A DNA stretch of 64,000 bases, from assembly GCF_001641265.1 (NCBI RefSeq), contig NW_020167524.1, positions 1,364,001-1,428,000 of the forward strand, written 5' to 3'. This document shows, piece by piece, positions 33,616-45,100 of this stretch (position 1 is its first letter; the number at the start of each line of letters is the position of its first letter). The stretch is from Pseudogymnoascus destructans (lineage: Eukaryota > Ascomycota > Leotiomycetes > Thelebolales > Thelebolaceae). The notes beneath the pieces are model-generated. The model did not search any database. It saw only the letters and a list, made by a program, of their open reading frames with translations, and was not told the origin of the DNA. Made by a program: the position numbers and the translations under genes.

Positions 33616-34921
33616 ATGCCTACCAAACCGCTAATCCTTGCTGTCAATGCGGGCTCCTCCTCCGTCAAAGTCAGTGTCTTTACACTCTCCTCCTCGGAAC
33701 CACACCAAATTGCAGAAGCTCAGCTCGATGGGCTGACGGCCCCGCCGGCAAAGCTATCATACACCCGTGGCTCCACTACAGTATCCAAAGGAAAGGAGCG
33801 GAAACAGGACGTCAAGGACCAAGGCGCCGCGTTCTCGATCCTCTTGGATGAGCTGGTAAATGACTCAAAGCTAACCGAGCTAGCAAGCAAGAAGGACATT
33901 ACGCATGTATGCCACCGTGTTGTGCATGGTGGAGACTACTCCAAGCAACAGGCTATCACGAAGGAGACACTCCAGACTCTGGAAGAACTGAGTAGCCTGG
34001 CACCACTTCACAATGCCCCCGCCCTATCAATAGTGCGCAGCTGTCTTGACAAGCTGCCCGGCACGCGCAACGTCGCATGCTTTGACACACAGTTCCACCG
34101 GGGCTTACCAGAGCATGTCCGCACGTACCCAATCAACCAAGAAGTGGCGCGCAAGAATGGATTGCGGAAGTATGGGTTCCATGGGTTATCTTATTCATTT
34201 ATCACACGTACCGTAGCAGGATTCTTGGGCAAGAAGCCAGAGGAGACTAACTTGATTGCCCTGCATCTCGGGTCTGGAGCGAGTGCGTGTGCCATTAAGG
34301 GAGGTAAGAGCTGGGATACGAGTATGGGCCTCACGCCGCTGGCGGGGCTGCCAGGCGCGACACGGAGCGGGAGCGTAGATCCTAGGTAAGTGCTTTGGCC
34401 TTGGAGGGTTTGCACCGTCTAATAGCTACAGTCTCGTCTTTCATTATGCCTCAGACGTGGGCAAGCTGTCACCCGCGTCTACAAAAGACCTCCACGTCTC
34501 GCGCGCTGAGGACATACTAAACAAGCAGTCCGGCTGGAAAGCGCTGACTGGCACGACGGACTTTGGTGCCATCAGCGCGGGGTACGACAAGGACCCCGCG
34601 AAGAAGCTGGCGTTTGATTTGTTTGTTGACCGTATCTGTGGCTTTATCGGCGCATACTACGTTAGCCTGCACGGCGAGGTAGATGCTCTGGTCTTCGCTG
34701 GCGGGATTGGTGAGAAGAGCGCTGAGCTGAGGAAGAGTGTTGTTGAGCGGTGCGCATGTTTGGGGTTTGCAATAGGAGAGGAGGCGAATGGTAAAGGGGG
34801 AGGTGATGACGTGGTGCGGGATATTAGTAGGAAGGGAAAGCACAAGGTGCTTATTTGTAAGACAGATGAGCAGCTTGAGATGGCGAGGGAAGTGGTGGAG
34901 ATTGAGAGCTTGAGCGGGTAA
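33616..34921 (+). CDS. ackA: acetate kinase
   Basis: The predicted protein has 419 residues in two exons (33616-34385 and 34432-34921; donor GTAAGT). It interconverts acetyl phosphate plus ADP and acetate plus ATP; in fungi it is normally paired with phosphoketolase. The N-terminal signature NAGSSSVKVSVF, the active-site block HRVVHGGDY, CFDTQFHRGLP, KYGFHGLSY, LHLGSGASACAI and the C-terminal VFAGGIGEKSAELR are all present, covering the ASKHA-fold phosphate, adenosine and acetate sites. Length is normal for the family. The start codon follows directly on the conserved N-terminus. I see no phosphoketolase gene in the window. Confidence 0.95.
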
Positions 34922-35239
34922 TATGTAATGTTTGGGGGTAATTTTATAGTTTGTGGCTATCCTAATAACTTATGATGAGTTTGAAGTTTGAGCAGCCTCT
35001 ATTGCAAACCCAAACACTTATGTATGCAACTTTTAGATTTGATAGACCAAACATTTGCATTCATATAGTCCCATATAATGTTATTACCCAATCAGTATCG
35101 TAAACCCAACCATACTCACTCAGCCTATCATAAAACCGCTCGATAAACTCCAATCCCACAAACGCCACATAAATCGTTTCCACATGTCCGGATCATCCCA
35201 AGCGCCACCACATACAAAACTCCTAACAACCAACACCCT
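34922..35239. other. short convergent 3' flank
   Basis: AT-rich sequence lies between the facing 3' ends of acetate kinase and the GST-domain gene. No gene is seen. Confidence 0.5.
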
Positions 35240-37169
35240 TCACGGAACTCCATACCCCCCATCCTCAACCTCCGTGCCCTTCCCCTGCGTCCACCGCGCA
35301 AACGCATCCTCATACACATCCTCTCCACAGACTGTCGCCCTAACTGCCTCACACCCTTCTACAGCACCAACCCACCTCTCCCAGCGGCTTCCCGGCTCTG
35401 GATCCGGCCAGCCGCGGGACTTCTTGAGCATGCGGCTACATCTTAGCATCCACGGCGCGAACACGATATCAACGTGTCCGAGCGTCGCGCCGAGGAAGAA
35501 AGGGCCCTCGACGTCCGCAGCCTCAACCATCTTGTTGATCTCGTCCTGTAGTGTCGCTACCGCCCCCAGCGTCTTGTCTGCAGGGCTGAACTGCAGCACC
35601 CTGTAGAACGCTGGCACCACGGCGCGGTTTACGTGGTCTGCCCAGAGACGCGCCGTAGCTCGCAGGCATGGATCGCTTGGCATCAGGGGGATGCCAAGGT
35701 CGAGGTCGTCCAGATACTCCAAGAGCACTGTGGAGTCGCTGCAGCCCCAGTTGCCGTGGCGGAGGGTGGGAACAGGACCGGCGGGGTTGATTTCTAGATG
35801 AGCGGCGGGTTTTCTCAGGGGGTCGACTTCGATATATTGGTATGGGATGTCCTTGGCTTCTAGGGCGATCCAGACTCGGTGCACGTAGGGGCTGCTGCAT
35901 GTCCCGAAGAGTTTAAGATCTTGGTCCTTTGAGCGTTTGCGGGTCGTCACAAGGGCAGCACCGCTGGCCTTGGGGTTGGTTGATTTCTGATATGTGTTAG
36001 AGCGTCTGATTAAGGAGCAGGGAAATATAGAACATGAAAAGCATGACTAACCATAGACTTTCTCTTTTCTTTGTCTCTCTTCATGAGAAAGCGTTGGACG
36101 CTGTTCTTCTTGACCCTGTCACTTTCTTCTAGCGTGTGTTTATGAGGTCCAGCAATCCCATCTCCTTTACCGTTCCCGCCATTACCATTGACCCGTTGTA
36201 TTGTGTAGAATCGTTCACCGGTGCTCCCAGGGTGGCCTTGTTCACCAGAACCACCATAAGGCCGCCGAGAGTCTTGAACGCCTAGCCCTGTAGTGGTGTT
36301 GGGCGAGTAGAACTCCCCATTATGATTTCCATCAATGCTCTGGCCCTCATCGGGGACGAAATCTGGGCGCAACATGGCTCCAGGCAAGTACTCTGTAATC
36401 TTGATTTTGACATCGCATAGATCACGCTCGCGTGCCACACGCTTGCGCTTTTTCTTATTCGGATCTTCGGACTTGGGTGTGCCCGGCGGGCGTCCTTTCA
36501 ACCTGCAATCCCAGTAGTGAGAGACGAATGGCTTGCGCTTATATCGTTGTGTTGATCGATGAGAGTAGACATTGTCGACATGCGCAAAGTATGTTTCGAA
36601 CCTGCGGCTGTTAGTATATATAATCGCATGAGTGTTCGTATTACCTACTGGTCTTGACTCAAGGTTATCATTTCGTCCACGTCGAATAGCTTCTTGCGCC
36701 ATTCAGCAATGTTCGGAGGGTCCGCAACGACCCGGGTGCTTAAATGGCCATTGCTCTTCTGGTCCGGGCCACCGGGAGACCCAAAGATATCTTCATCTTC
36801 CTGCAATTTCGCAATCGCATTGTGTTGCAGATGGGTCAGGATGGGGAAGGGATGGTGCGGTTGGTGTTGCTGAGGGGTATGCGGGCTCCCAGAAGGCTGG
36901 TGGTGCATATGTCGATGGCCATGATTACCATCAAACGTGTTTGGCGAATGAAAGACCTGGGTGTGCGAGGCACTCTGAAAACTCTGCAAGCCTTGTTGAA
37001 ACACGGCGTCGTTATCATCAAGGCCGCTCAGACCGAGCCCGTTCTGTGGCCCTAGACTCTGGTGGGACATGTGAGGCTGGCCGTGCTGGAGACCATGAGA
37101 CACCTGCGGTTGCAGATTGCGATAGCTCGAGGGCATTTGCTGGTGAAGAACTGCCTCGGCCTCCATCAT
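35240..37169 (-). CDS. GST-domain protein with long Gln/His-rich and basic N-terminal extension
   Basis: The predicted protein has 605 residues in three exons (37169-36649, 36601-36052, 35986-35240). Residues 1-130 are Gln/His-rich. Residues about 150-245 form a conserved-looking block (WRKKLFDVDEMITLSQDQFE, YFAHVDNVYSHRSTQRYKRK, FVSHYWDCRLKGRPPGTPKS) followed by KKKRKR and RDLCDVKIKITEY; this looks like a nucleic-acid-binding or nuclear-localising region but I cannot assign a named domain. Residues about 380-605 are a glutathione transferase fold: LKLFGTCSSPYVHRVWIALE (thioredoxin-like strand and CxxPY), then NPAGPVPTL and the ST/SDST glutathione-binding turn, and an all-helical C-domain. 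Both introns are phase-consistent, so the fusion is not an artefact of reading across two genes. The GST part alone lacks an ATG start in its own exon. Confidence 0.82.
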
Positions 37170-37462
37170 TGCTGGAGATTCATCTGTTTATCCCTCTGTA
37201 TACTGGTTGGCGCTTCCTCATCGATTGCATTGCTACCACCCGCTTCTCCGCGGCCAATGCGGTATGTGAAGGGTCCAAGTCCAAGGTCCAAGCAAGGACG
37301 GATAGGAGGTGGACCGGATGGTCACGACCACCGTTACCCAAATAACCACGAAGTAACGTAAAAATTACTGTATAGCCACCGCGACCAGTTGAGGACAATC
37401 GCAAGGAGCAAAAGGGAAGCAAAAATAAAACAAACCCAGACAAAAAAGGGAGCAAAATGTTA
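37170..37462. promoter_or_regulatory. upstream region of the GST-domain gene
   Basis: Unique sequence lies between the GST-domain start codon and the tRNA gene. An in-frame TAA shortly before the ATG at 37169 supports that start. No other gene is seen. Confidence 0.4.
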
Positions 37463-37548
37463 TGAACGATGCAGGGATCGAACCTGCGACCTTTTCCGCG
37501 TCTGATGACTTTGTAAAGGAAACGTGATAACCACTACACTAATCGTCC
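37463..37548 (-). tRNA. tRNA-Val (anticodon TAC) with short intron
   Basis: On the minus strand the cloverleaf is complete: acceptor stem GGACGAT/ATCGTTC plus discriminator A, D arm with AGTGGTTA, T arm GCAGG-TTCGATC-CCTGC. The anticodon stem TTTCC/GGAAA encloses TTTACA followed by a 13-base intron directly 3' of the base after the anticodon, the canonical place. The anticodon reads TAC, for valine GTA codons. Removing the intron leaves 73 bases before CCA addition. Confidence 0.85.
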
Positions 37549-37967
37549 ATTGTGGTGATACTGGCTCGGCTAAGCTGATCAATACCATCCATAGAACGTG
37601 GATGTCATTAATGCTTGTCCTTTAGAGTGTTGGAAGTGACCGCGCTTGGTGGGGAATTGGCAAAGAAAGCGTTTGGAATCACAGCAGGTTTCTATGAAAA
37701 CGGATGATAATTATCACCCATAGCGACCGAGTTAGCTCATCTTTAGGTGTAAATGCAGTACTCTATAAACTCTCAGAACAAGTTCTGCCTATATTATAAG
37801 GCTCTTATTGGCTATGCTATCAACATAGAGCGGCCGCTAGTTTTAAGTATGCTTTCTTGGCGTGTCTACCTCCCAACCCAAAAGTATATCAAATATCTAA
37901 CAAAACCAACCCAAGTCTGCAACCCAACAACACACGCCCCTCCGAGCTCTCCTCCTCCACCGCCATC
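37549..37967. promoter_or_regulatory. CLF1 upstream region
   Basis: The region lies between the tRNA and the CLF1 start codon. An open frame continues upstream of the CLF1 ATG to 37857, but that part is T/Pro/Asn-biased leader and lacks homology-like features. No other gene is seen. Confidence 0.4.
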
Positions 37968-39983
37968 ATGGAGTCCTCCCATGGCCCTCCGCGGGTCAAA
38001 AACAAGGCCCCCGCGCCTCAACAAATCTCCGCCGAACAGCTTCTGCGCGAGGCCGTCGACCGACAGGAGCCTGGCCTTCAAGCGCCTACGCAGCGCTTCG
38101 CAGATCTAGAGGAGCTTCATGAGTTTCAGGGTCGGAAAAGGAAAGAGTTTGAGGACTATGTGCAACGGAACCGGATTAATATGAACAATTGGATGCGCTA
38201 TGCACAATGGGAACTGGAGCAAAAAGAATTCAAGCGCGCGAGGAGTATCTTCGAGAGAGCGCTGGATGTGGACTCGACGAGCGTTACGCTGTGGATACGA
38301 TATATTGAGGCGGAGATGAAGACGAGGAATATCAACCATGCGAGGAATTTGCTGGACAGAGCAGTGACGATTCTACCCCGCGTGGATAAGCTGTGGTACA
38401 AATATGCCTATATGGAGGAGATGCTAGGAAATATCCCCGGAACAAGACAAGTGTTTGAGCGCTGGATGAGCTGGGAGCCAGATGAGGCGGCGTGGAGCAG
38501 CTACATTAAGCTTGAGAAACGATATGGGGAATACCAGCGAGCCCGAGATATCTTTGCGCGCTTCACGACAGTACACCCGGAGCCAAGAAACTGGATTAAG
38601 TGGACACGCTTCGAGGAGGAATATGGAACGAGCGATCTGGTGCGCGAGGTGTTCGGTATGGCTGTTGAAGCTCTGGGAGAAGACTTTATGGACGAGCGAC
38701 TCTTCATCGCATACGCACGTTACGAAGCCAAACTCAAGGAATACGAGCGCGCCCGCGCCATCTACAAATACTCCTTAGATCGTCTCCCAAGATCGAAATC
38801 TTTAGCCCTACACAAGTCATACACGACTTTCGAGAAGCAATTCGGTGACCGCGAGGGTGTGGAGGACGTCATATTATCGAAACGCCGGGTGCAGTATGAA
38901 GAACAACTCAAAGAGAACTCGAAGAACTATGATACCTGGATCGATTACGCACGCTTGGAAGAGACATCGGGTGACCTGGACAGGGTGCGCGACGTATACG
39001 AACGTGCGATTGCGCAACTACCGCCGAGTCAGGAAAAGAGGCATTGGAGGCGATACATTTATCTGTGGATCTTCTATGCCATCTGGGAAGAGATGGAAGC
39101 TGGTGATGTATCTCGGGCGCGCCAGGTGTACGCCGAATGCATGCGCCTAGTTCCGCATAAGAAGTTCACATTCGCCAAGATCTGGCTCCTTGCAGCGATG
39201 TTTGAAGTCCGCCAAAAGGATCTGGGGAAGGCTAGGAAGATGCTGGGGCAGGCAATTGGGATGTGCCCGAAAGACAAATTGTTCACTGGGTATGTCGCTC
39301 TGGAACTCAAGCTGTTCGAGTTTGCGCGATGCAGGACGCTGTATCAGAAGGCGCTCATGTTCAACCCTGCGAACTCATCAGCTTGGATAAGGTTTGCAGA
39401 GTTGGAGCGCGGACTGGATGATCTGGAGAGGGCACGGGCCGTGTATGAGCTGGCTATTAACCAACAAATGCTTGATATGCCAGAACTGGTGTGGAAGAGC
39501 TATATCGACTTTGAGGAGGAGGAGGGAGAGTACGAGCGCACAAGGAGTCTGTACGAAAGGTTATTAGAGAAGACAGGACACGTGAAGGTCTGGATCTCAT
39601 ATGCGCACTTTGAGATCAATATTCCCGACGAGGAAGAGGAAGGAGAAGAAGAAGAAAGGCCGATTAGCGATGCTGCGAAGGACAGAGCGAGGAAGGTATT
39701 TGAGCGTGCACACAAGAGTATGAAAGAACGGGATTTGAAGGAGGAGAGGGCGGCACTGCTGGCGGCGCACCTAAGCTTTGAGATGACTCATGGCGACGAG
39801 GCGAGCCAGGAGGGGCTGACGAAGAAGCAGCCAAGGAAGACGAAGAGGAGGAGAAAGATGGACGATGATACCTATGAGGAGTATGTGGATTACGTGTTCC
39901 CGGACGAGGAAGAGGGGAAGAAGAGACTTGGTGGGCTTATGGAAGCTGCAAGGCTGTGGAAGGAGAAGGGCGGGGGCGTGTAA
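37968..39983 (+). CDS. CLF1: pre-mRNA-splicing factor CLF1 (crooked neck, Syf3)
   Basis: A single exon encodes 671 residues, the usual length of fungal Clf1. It is a HAT-repeat scaffold of the Prp19/NineTeen complex, needed for tri-snRNP addition and spliceosome activation. Tandem half-TPR (HAT) repeats fill residues about 50-600, with the recurrent W-xx-Y and E-xxxG-x-xxRAR pattern (NNWMRYAQWELEQKEFKRAR, TLWIRYIEAEMKTRNINHAR, AAWSSYIKLEKRYGEYQRAR). The C-terminus is charged. The start is the ATG at 37968 in CATCATGGAG, where the family N-terminus begins (KNKAPAPQQISAEQLLREA); an upstream in-frame ATG at 37857 is rejected. Confidence 0.95.
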   Translation: MESSHGPPRVKNKAPAPQQISAEQLLREAVDRQEPGLQAPTQRFADLEELHEFQGRKRKEFEDYVQRNRINMNNWMRYAQWELEQKEFKRARSIFERALDVDSTSVTLWIRYIEAEMKTRNINHARNLLDRAVTILPRVDKLWYKYAYMEEMLGNIPGTRQVFERWMSWEPDEAAWSSYIKLEKRYGEYQRARDIFARFTTVHPEPRNWIKWTRFEEEYGTSDLVREVFGMAVEALGEDFMDERLFIAYARYEAKLKEYERARAIYKYSLDRLPRSKSLALHKSYTTFEKQFGDREGVEDVILSKRRVQYEEQLKENSKNYDTWIDYARLEETSGDLDRVRDVYERAIAQLPPSQEKRHWRRYIYLWIFYAIWEEMEAGDVSRARQVYAECMRLVPHKKFTFAKIWLLAAMFEVRQKDLGKARKMLGQAIGMCPKDKLFTGYVALELKLFEFARCRTLYQKALMFNPANSSAWIRFAELERGLDDLERARAVYELAINQQMLDMPELVWKSYIDFEEEEGEYERTRSLYERLLEKTGHVKVWISYAHFEINIPDEEEEGEEEERPISDAAKDRARKVFERAHKSMKERDLKEERAALLAAHLSFEMTHGDEASQEGLTKKQPRKTKRRRKMDDDTYEEYVDYVFPDEEEGKKRLGGLMEAARLWKEKGGGV

Positions 39984-40586
39984 GAATGGCGGTGCTGGTA
40001 TCTACAAAGATCGTACTAATGAAATCGAAGTTTGGACATCAAAAGATTTGTGGTCCATTGTTGAATGTAAATACACCTCAAGTAGAGGTGTTTTAACGTC
40101 TTGAAACGCATGTATGGCCACGAAATTAATGTGTTCGCTCAATAGTTTCGAAGCTCCTTTTATATCAATTAATCCTGCACCACGCTGGCATCAGGTTTAA
40201 TAGTTGTCCAAGGAGATACTCCATTCCGCAAAAAACGCTACTCACAAGACCAAGCGCTTCAAGTCAACATGTAGAACTCTTGATTCTGATATAATTATTC
40301 CCATAAAAGACGAAAGCCCCCGCACCTTCCACCCAACCCCTTCCCCTCTCATCCCATAGAGAAAGAAAGGAGAATAGCATCGTACAAAGCCACTAATCGT
40401 ATCGCCAGAACCCAGCAAAGAGCCAATCCGCCTGGTGAGATTGCAAGCGTCTCGCATCTACAGCACAAACCGCTTCCGCCACGGATGGCTCCGGAATTGT
40501 ATACCATAAGGGATAAAAATTATACATCGACATAGGGCCAAAGGAGAAGTGCATCGCAAAGCTAACTTTCAACAATATTCACATAT
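39984..40586. other. convergent 3' flank of CLF1 and the HMG gene
   Basis: AT-rich untranslated-type sequence. No gene or tandem repeat is seen. Confidence 0.5.
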
Positions 40587-41715
40587 TTACGACGAGACGG
40601 ATGATGCGACTGGCCTGGTTGTCCCGAAAGTGCTGGTCATCTCCTTGGCATATCTTTCGCGCTCTGCCACAGCGAGGTCCTCATACAACTGCGTAGAAGT
40701 GTCAGTTCTTTCTCGTGGATTAGCTCATATAAAACGCACCTTCTTCTCAGATTCTGACAGGGCCTTGTACTCCTGGGTCAGAACCTTCGCTGCCTCGACT
40801 GGAGAGATTCCCTTGAAGTCGCCGCTGGCGTATCTCTCCTTGACAAAATGTATGTATGCGGGCAAAGGTCTCTTGGGGATTCTGGGGTCATCGATCTTCA
40901 GATGCTTTCCTTGTTTTATCAAGCCAAGGTGCTTTAAACGTTGCTGGGCATGGTTTGAGTCGTATATCTGTTGTGGGGATAGGGATGCCAGCCAGGATTC
41001 GTAGCTTGCATCATTTGTGGCCTTATTTGCGTTGGCTTTTTGGTTATAGGTCTACGAATGTCAGCATAGACCTTGTAGTGCCACTGGATACAGTATCAGA
41101 TGGACTCACCTCTCGTGTAGATGGATCTAGAGTCTTGTATCTGGCGGACGAATCTTTGACCAAGTCTGCCATTGGAAGCCCCGGGTGCTGCGAGACGGAC
41201 TCTGAGTTCAATACTGTCCAGGCCGTAGCAGGGAGCTTCTTTGGTGGAGTCAAGACCTTGGCCTTTAGCTCTCGAATTTTGGCTTTCTCATCCTCCACGA
41301 CCTTCCTATCCTTCTTCCTCTGTGCCTGTACCTTCACCTTAATAGCATCCGCCTCCTTCTTCTTCTGTGCCTGTATCTTCACCTTAATAGCATCCGCCTC
41401 CTTCTTCTCTTGCTGCTTCCCGGTCAGCACCTTCTTCGCCTTCTTCGCTGCCGGTTTCTTCACGGCCTTCTTGGTAGTGGTAGAGGCGCGTTTCTTAGCT
41501 GGCTTATCTGAAGCTGGCTTGGTCGGCTTGGTGGTAGAAGCGCTGTAAAGACGCTTGCTGGAGAGAATGACAAGAGCGCGTCTATGAAAATCCGATTGTA
41601 GCGCATTCTTTCCACTCTGGGTGATCTGGACGCGCTGGATCTGTTGCGGGACGCGTGCTGTTGATCTACCTCCCCTAATCCTCCCAATTGCTGCTCTGCC
41701 GATTGCGGAAAACAT
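40587..41715 (-). CDS. mitochondrial HMG-box protein, Abf2-like
   Basis: The predicted protein has 339 residues in three exons (41715-41110, 41051-40740, 40688-40587; donors GTGAGT and GTGCGT). The N-terminus (MFSAIGRAAIGRIRGGRSTA) is basic and lacks acidic residues, as in a mitochondrial presequence. A Lys/Ala-rich linker follows (KKRASTTTKKAVKKPAAKKA and two copies of a KKEADAIKVK(I/V)QAQ motif). Two HMG-type regions are visible: a weak one at about residues 165-220 (LPATAWTVLNSES...ARYKTLDPSTRE, the intron falling after it) and a clear one at about 262-325 (KRPLPAYIHFVKERYASGDF...LTQEYKALSESEKKLYED). This architecture matches the mtDNA-packaging proteins Abf2/TFAM. Confidence 0.85.
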
Positions 41716-42112
41716 GGCGATGTTGCGATTCAAGTTCTGTGTTCTTCAATGGAGATGTATTCCGTATATTTGCGACGACCAAGTCTCGATCTCTCAAAGG
41801 ACTTCGTGGACGTCTCAGTTGTCCCTGAAACAACGAGGAGGCTGGAGCGAGCTCAAGTGGGACCTGGAGCTTTTGAGCTTATGCTGCAACGGGACACACG
41901 GCGACCGAAATGAACCAGTAGTGCAATTTAAGCATTTGCCTTGTGAATTCAAGTTGATATTGCGACAGTCGGTCAATTACTTATGCCTGGGAACAATAAC
42001 CAGCCACCAGTCTGATTTATACGGCACTCGCACGGAACGACGGTAGAAATATAGTTGAGAATTGCGAGAAGCTTACAAGAGTACTTCTAACTTAAGTCAT
42101 AACGGCGCAGCC
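41716..42112. promoter_or_regulatory. divergent promoter of the HMG and PRP5 genes
   Basis: A 397-base unique stretch between two oppositely oriented start codons. No other feature is seen. Confidence 0.45.
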
Positions 42113-45100
42113 ATGGCGCGTCGAAGGGATTCTCGCTCACCATCGGCTACAGGATCTCACCACTCCTCCAAAAGAAGCAGAAGAGACGATGACATTCGAC
42201 ACGACAGAGACCGTCGGGATGACCCACGAGGGGCGCCACGGCGGAGGAGCCGTTCTCGCAGCATCGATGTAAGAAGTCGTGATGAGTATCAGAAGAGTTC
42301 TTTTGCTAACGACTATTTCAAGCGACGCCACCGAGATTCACGCGATTTACCCCGCCAACGAGATCGCTCAATAGGTCGAAGAGACGATGGGTATAGACGA
42401 CGAGATAGGTCTCGAGACCGCAGACCCTCCAGAGAGAGGCAACTAGACAGAGACCGCTCTCCAGACCGAAGGCGACGCCGAAGCCGTGATCGAGATTACA
42501 GGGACAGGCGAGATGACTCCCGTGACACGCTTCATAGACGCCACGAGGATCAAACTAACTCATACTCACGTTCTAGACCTTATGATGGTCGTGATAGTAG
42601 GACAAACCGGGAACCTGATGGAAAGCGCAATGCTGTATGTTCTACACTCCTTTATCAAATTGAGAAGTAATCTAACAAACTTCTTCAGGCCGAACAACAT
42701 CCAGCGCCCAGTGCACCGACCGATGAACAAAAGAAGGCGGAAAGACTGGCAAAGTTAGAAGCCTGGAAGAAGAAGGTTGCTGAACAGAAGGAGCAGAAAG
42801 AGAAGCTGGAAGCAGGTGGCACACGGAAACTACTGGACCAAATCGACGTGAAGGCTAATGGCTCGCCGAGTGCGACACCTGGATCGACAGCACTGTTGGC
42901 TGACACGGCGTCTCCAGGCTCCCCTGCGCCATATGCTGGAAAGTTTGACCCCAAAGCAATTGCAAGGAGAGCATCTGAAAAACTGAATGCTGCTGCTGCT
43001 CTTAACAAGAACACACCAGGCATTGAATTGGCTCAAACGTCCGCTACTTCACTATCTGCGACAAACGGTGTTCAAGCCGACAAAAACCTTCCAGCGTTTT
43101 CTAGTTCTTCAAGAGGCAAGCTACACCTATCTGCAACTGTATCTACAACATTGCTAACTAAGACAATAGCCTCTGCATTACCCAAAGCCCGTGGAAATCT
43201 AAGCGCATTTGGCCTTGGAGCGAAATCTGCCCAGGACCAAGAGAAATCTTCAGCAAAGAGGGGCTTGGTGTTTGGAGATGATGAAGGAATGAGGAAGAAA
43301 CTTGAAAAGCTACCGTCCCTTCCCGTGGCAAACAATGAAGACGACGATACTGCGCAAGCTAACGGTGATGAGAAAAGCGATGATGACGGCGATGTCGACA
43401 TGGAAGCTGGGACTGAAGAAGAGGCCGCAGCAGCAGCCCGAGCTGCAGCTGAACGACGAGAAGAACGTTTGCAGGCTGAGAACAACACTCAGGCTGACGG
43501 TGCAGCTGCCGATGTCGCAATGGCGGAAGCCCCTGAAGCACAACCCGAGCAAGCTGCTGCAGAAGAAGAAGAGGAGGAAGAAGTTGATCCCCTGGATGCT
43601 TTCATGGAGGAAATGGGAGACCCCTTTGCGGCGCCAAAGACAACCACCAATTTCAATAAAAACAAGAGCAAGAGCCAACACGAACCGGAGCCGATCTTTG
43701 GTGACGAAGAGGACCAGGCTGGAACATTGGATTCGGAGCCCGAAGATATTCTAGCTATGGTCAGCAAAGTACGAAAGAAGAAGGATTTGCCAGTGATCAA
43801 CTACGCAAAGCTGGACCTGGCGCCATTTCGTAAGAATTTCTATACGGAACCAGCGGAGCTTGCTGGGATGACGGAAGCTGCACTAGCGGATCTACGTCTC
43901 GAGCTCGATGGGATTAAGGTGTCGGGAAAGAACGTGCCAATACCTGTGCAGAAATGGTCACAATGCGGTCTCAACATTCAGTCGCTGGATGTTATCAAAA
44001 GGCTTGGCTACGAAAGGCCCACTGCTATTCAGATGCAAGCTCTCCCTGCCATCATGTCAGGTAGGGATGTTATCGGTGTGGCCAAGACTGGATCAGGAAA
44101 GACCATGGCCTTCATGTTACCTATGTTCCGACACATTCGTGACCAACCGCCTCTTGAAGGCTCGGATGGACCTATCGGTCTAATCATGACACCAACAAGA
44201 GAACTCGCAACCCAGATTCACAAGGAGGCCAAGCCATTTCTAAAATCTATGAATCTTCGTGCTGTTTGTGCCTATGGAGGCGCCCCTATCAAAGATCAAA
44301 TTGCCGAGCTCAAGCGCGGCGCCGAGATCATCGTGTGCACTCCTGGCCGCATGATTGATCTCCTCGCTGCCAATTCTGGTCGGGTAACTAACTTGAGACG
44401 CGTGACATATGTTGTCCTCGACGAAGCAGACCGCATGTTCGATATGGGCTTCGAGCCGCAAGTCATGAAAATCTTTGCCAATATCCGCCCCAATAGGCAG
44501 ACCATTATGTTCTCCGCTACCATGCCAAGGATTATGGACGCCCTCGCCAAGAAGACCTTGAATGATCCTGTGGAAATCACTGTCGGTGGAAGGAGTGTAG
44601 TCGCACCCGAAATCACCCAAATAGTAGAGGTCCGTGAGGAGGATGATAAGTTCATCCGCCTACTGGAGCTTCTTGGCGAACTATACGACAAGGACGAAGA
44701 TGCGCGCACCCTCGTGTTTGTCGACCGCCAGGAGAAAGCCGACGATTTGCTCAAAGATCTCATGCGGAAAGGCTACCCCTGCATGTCGATTCACGGTGGC
44801 AAAGACCAAATTGACAGAGATTCCACCATTGACGATTTCAAGGCTGGTGTAACGCCAATTATGATTGCGACATCTGTTGCTGCACGAGGATTGGACGTGA
44901 AGCAGCTAAAACTCGTTGTCAACTATGATGCGCCCAATCATCTGGAAGATTATGTTCATAGAGCTGGCCGAACTGGTAGGGCGGGTAATACGGGCACAGC
45001 AGTTACATTCATCACAGGGGATCAAGAGCAATACTCAGTTGGCATATCGAAGGCCCTGGAACAAAGCGGGCAGCCCGTCCCAGACCGCCTCAATGAAATG

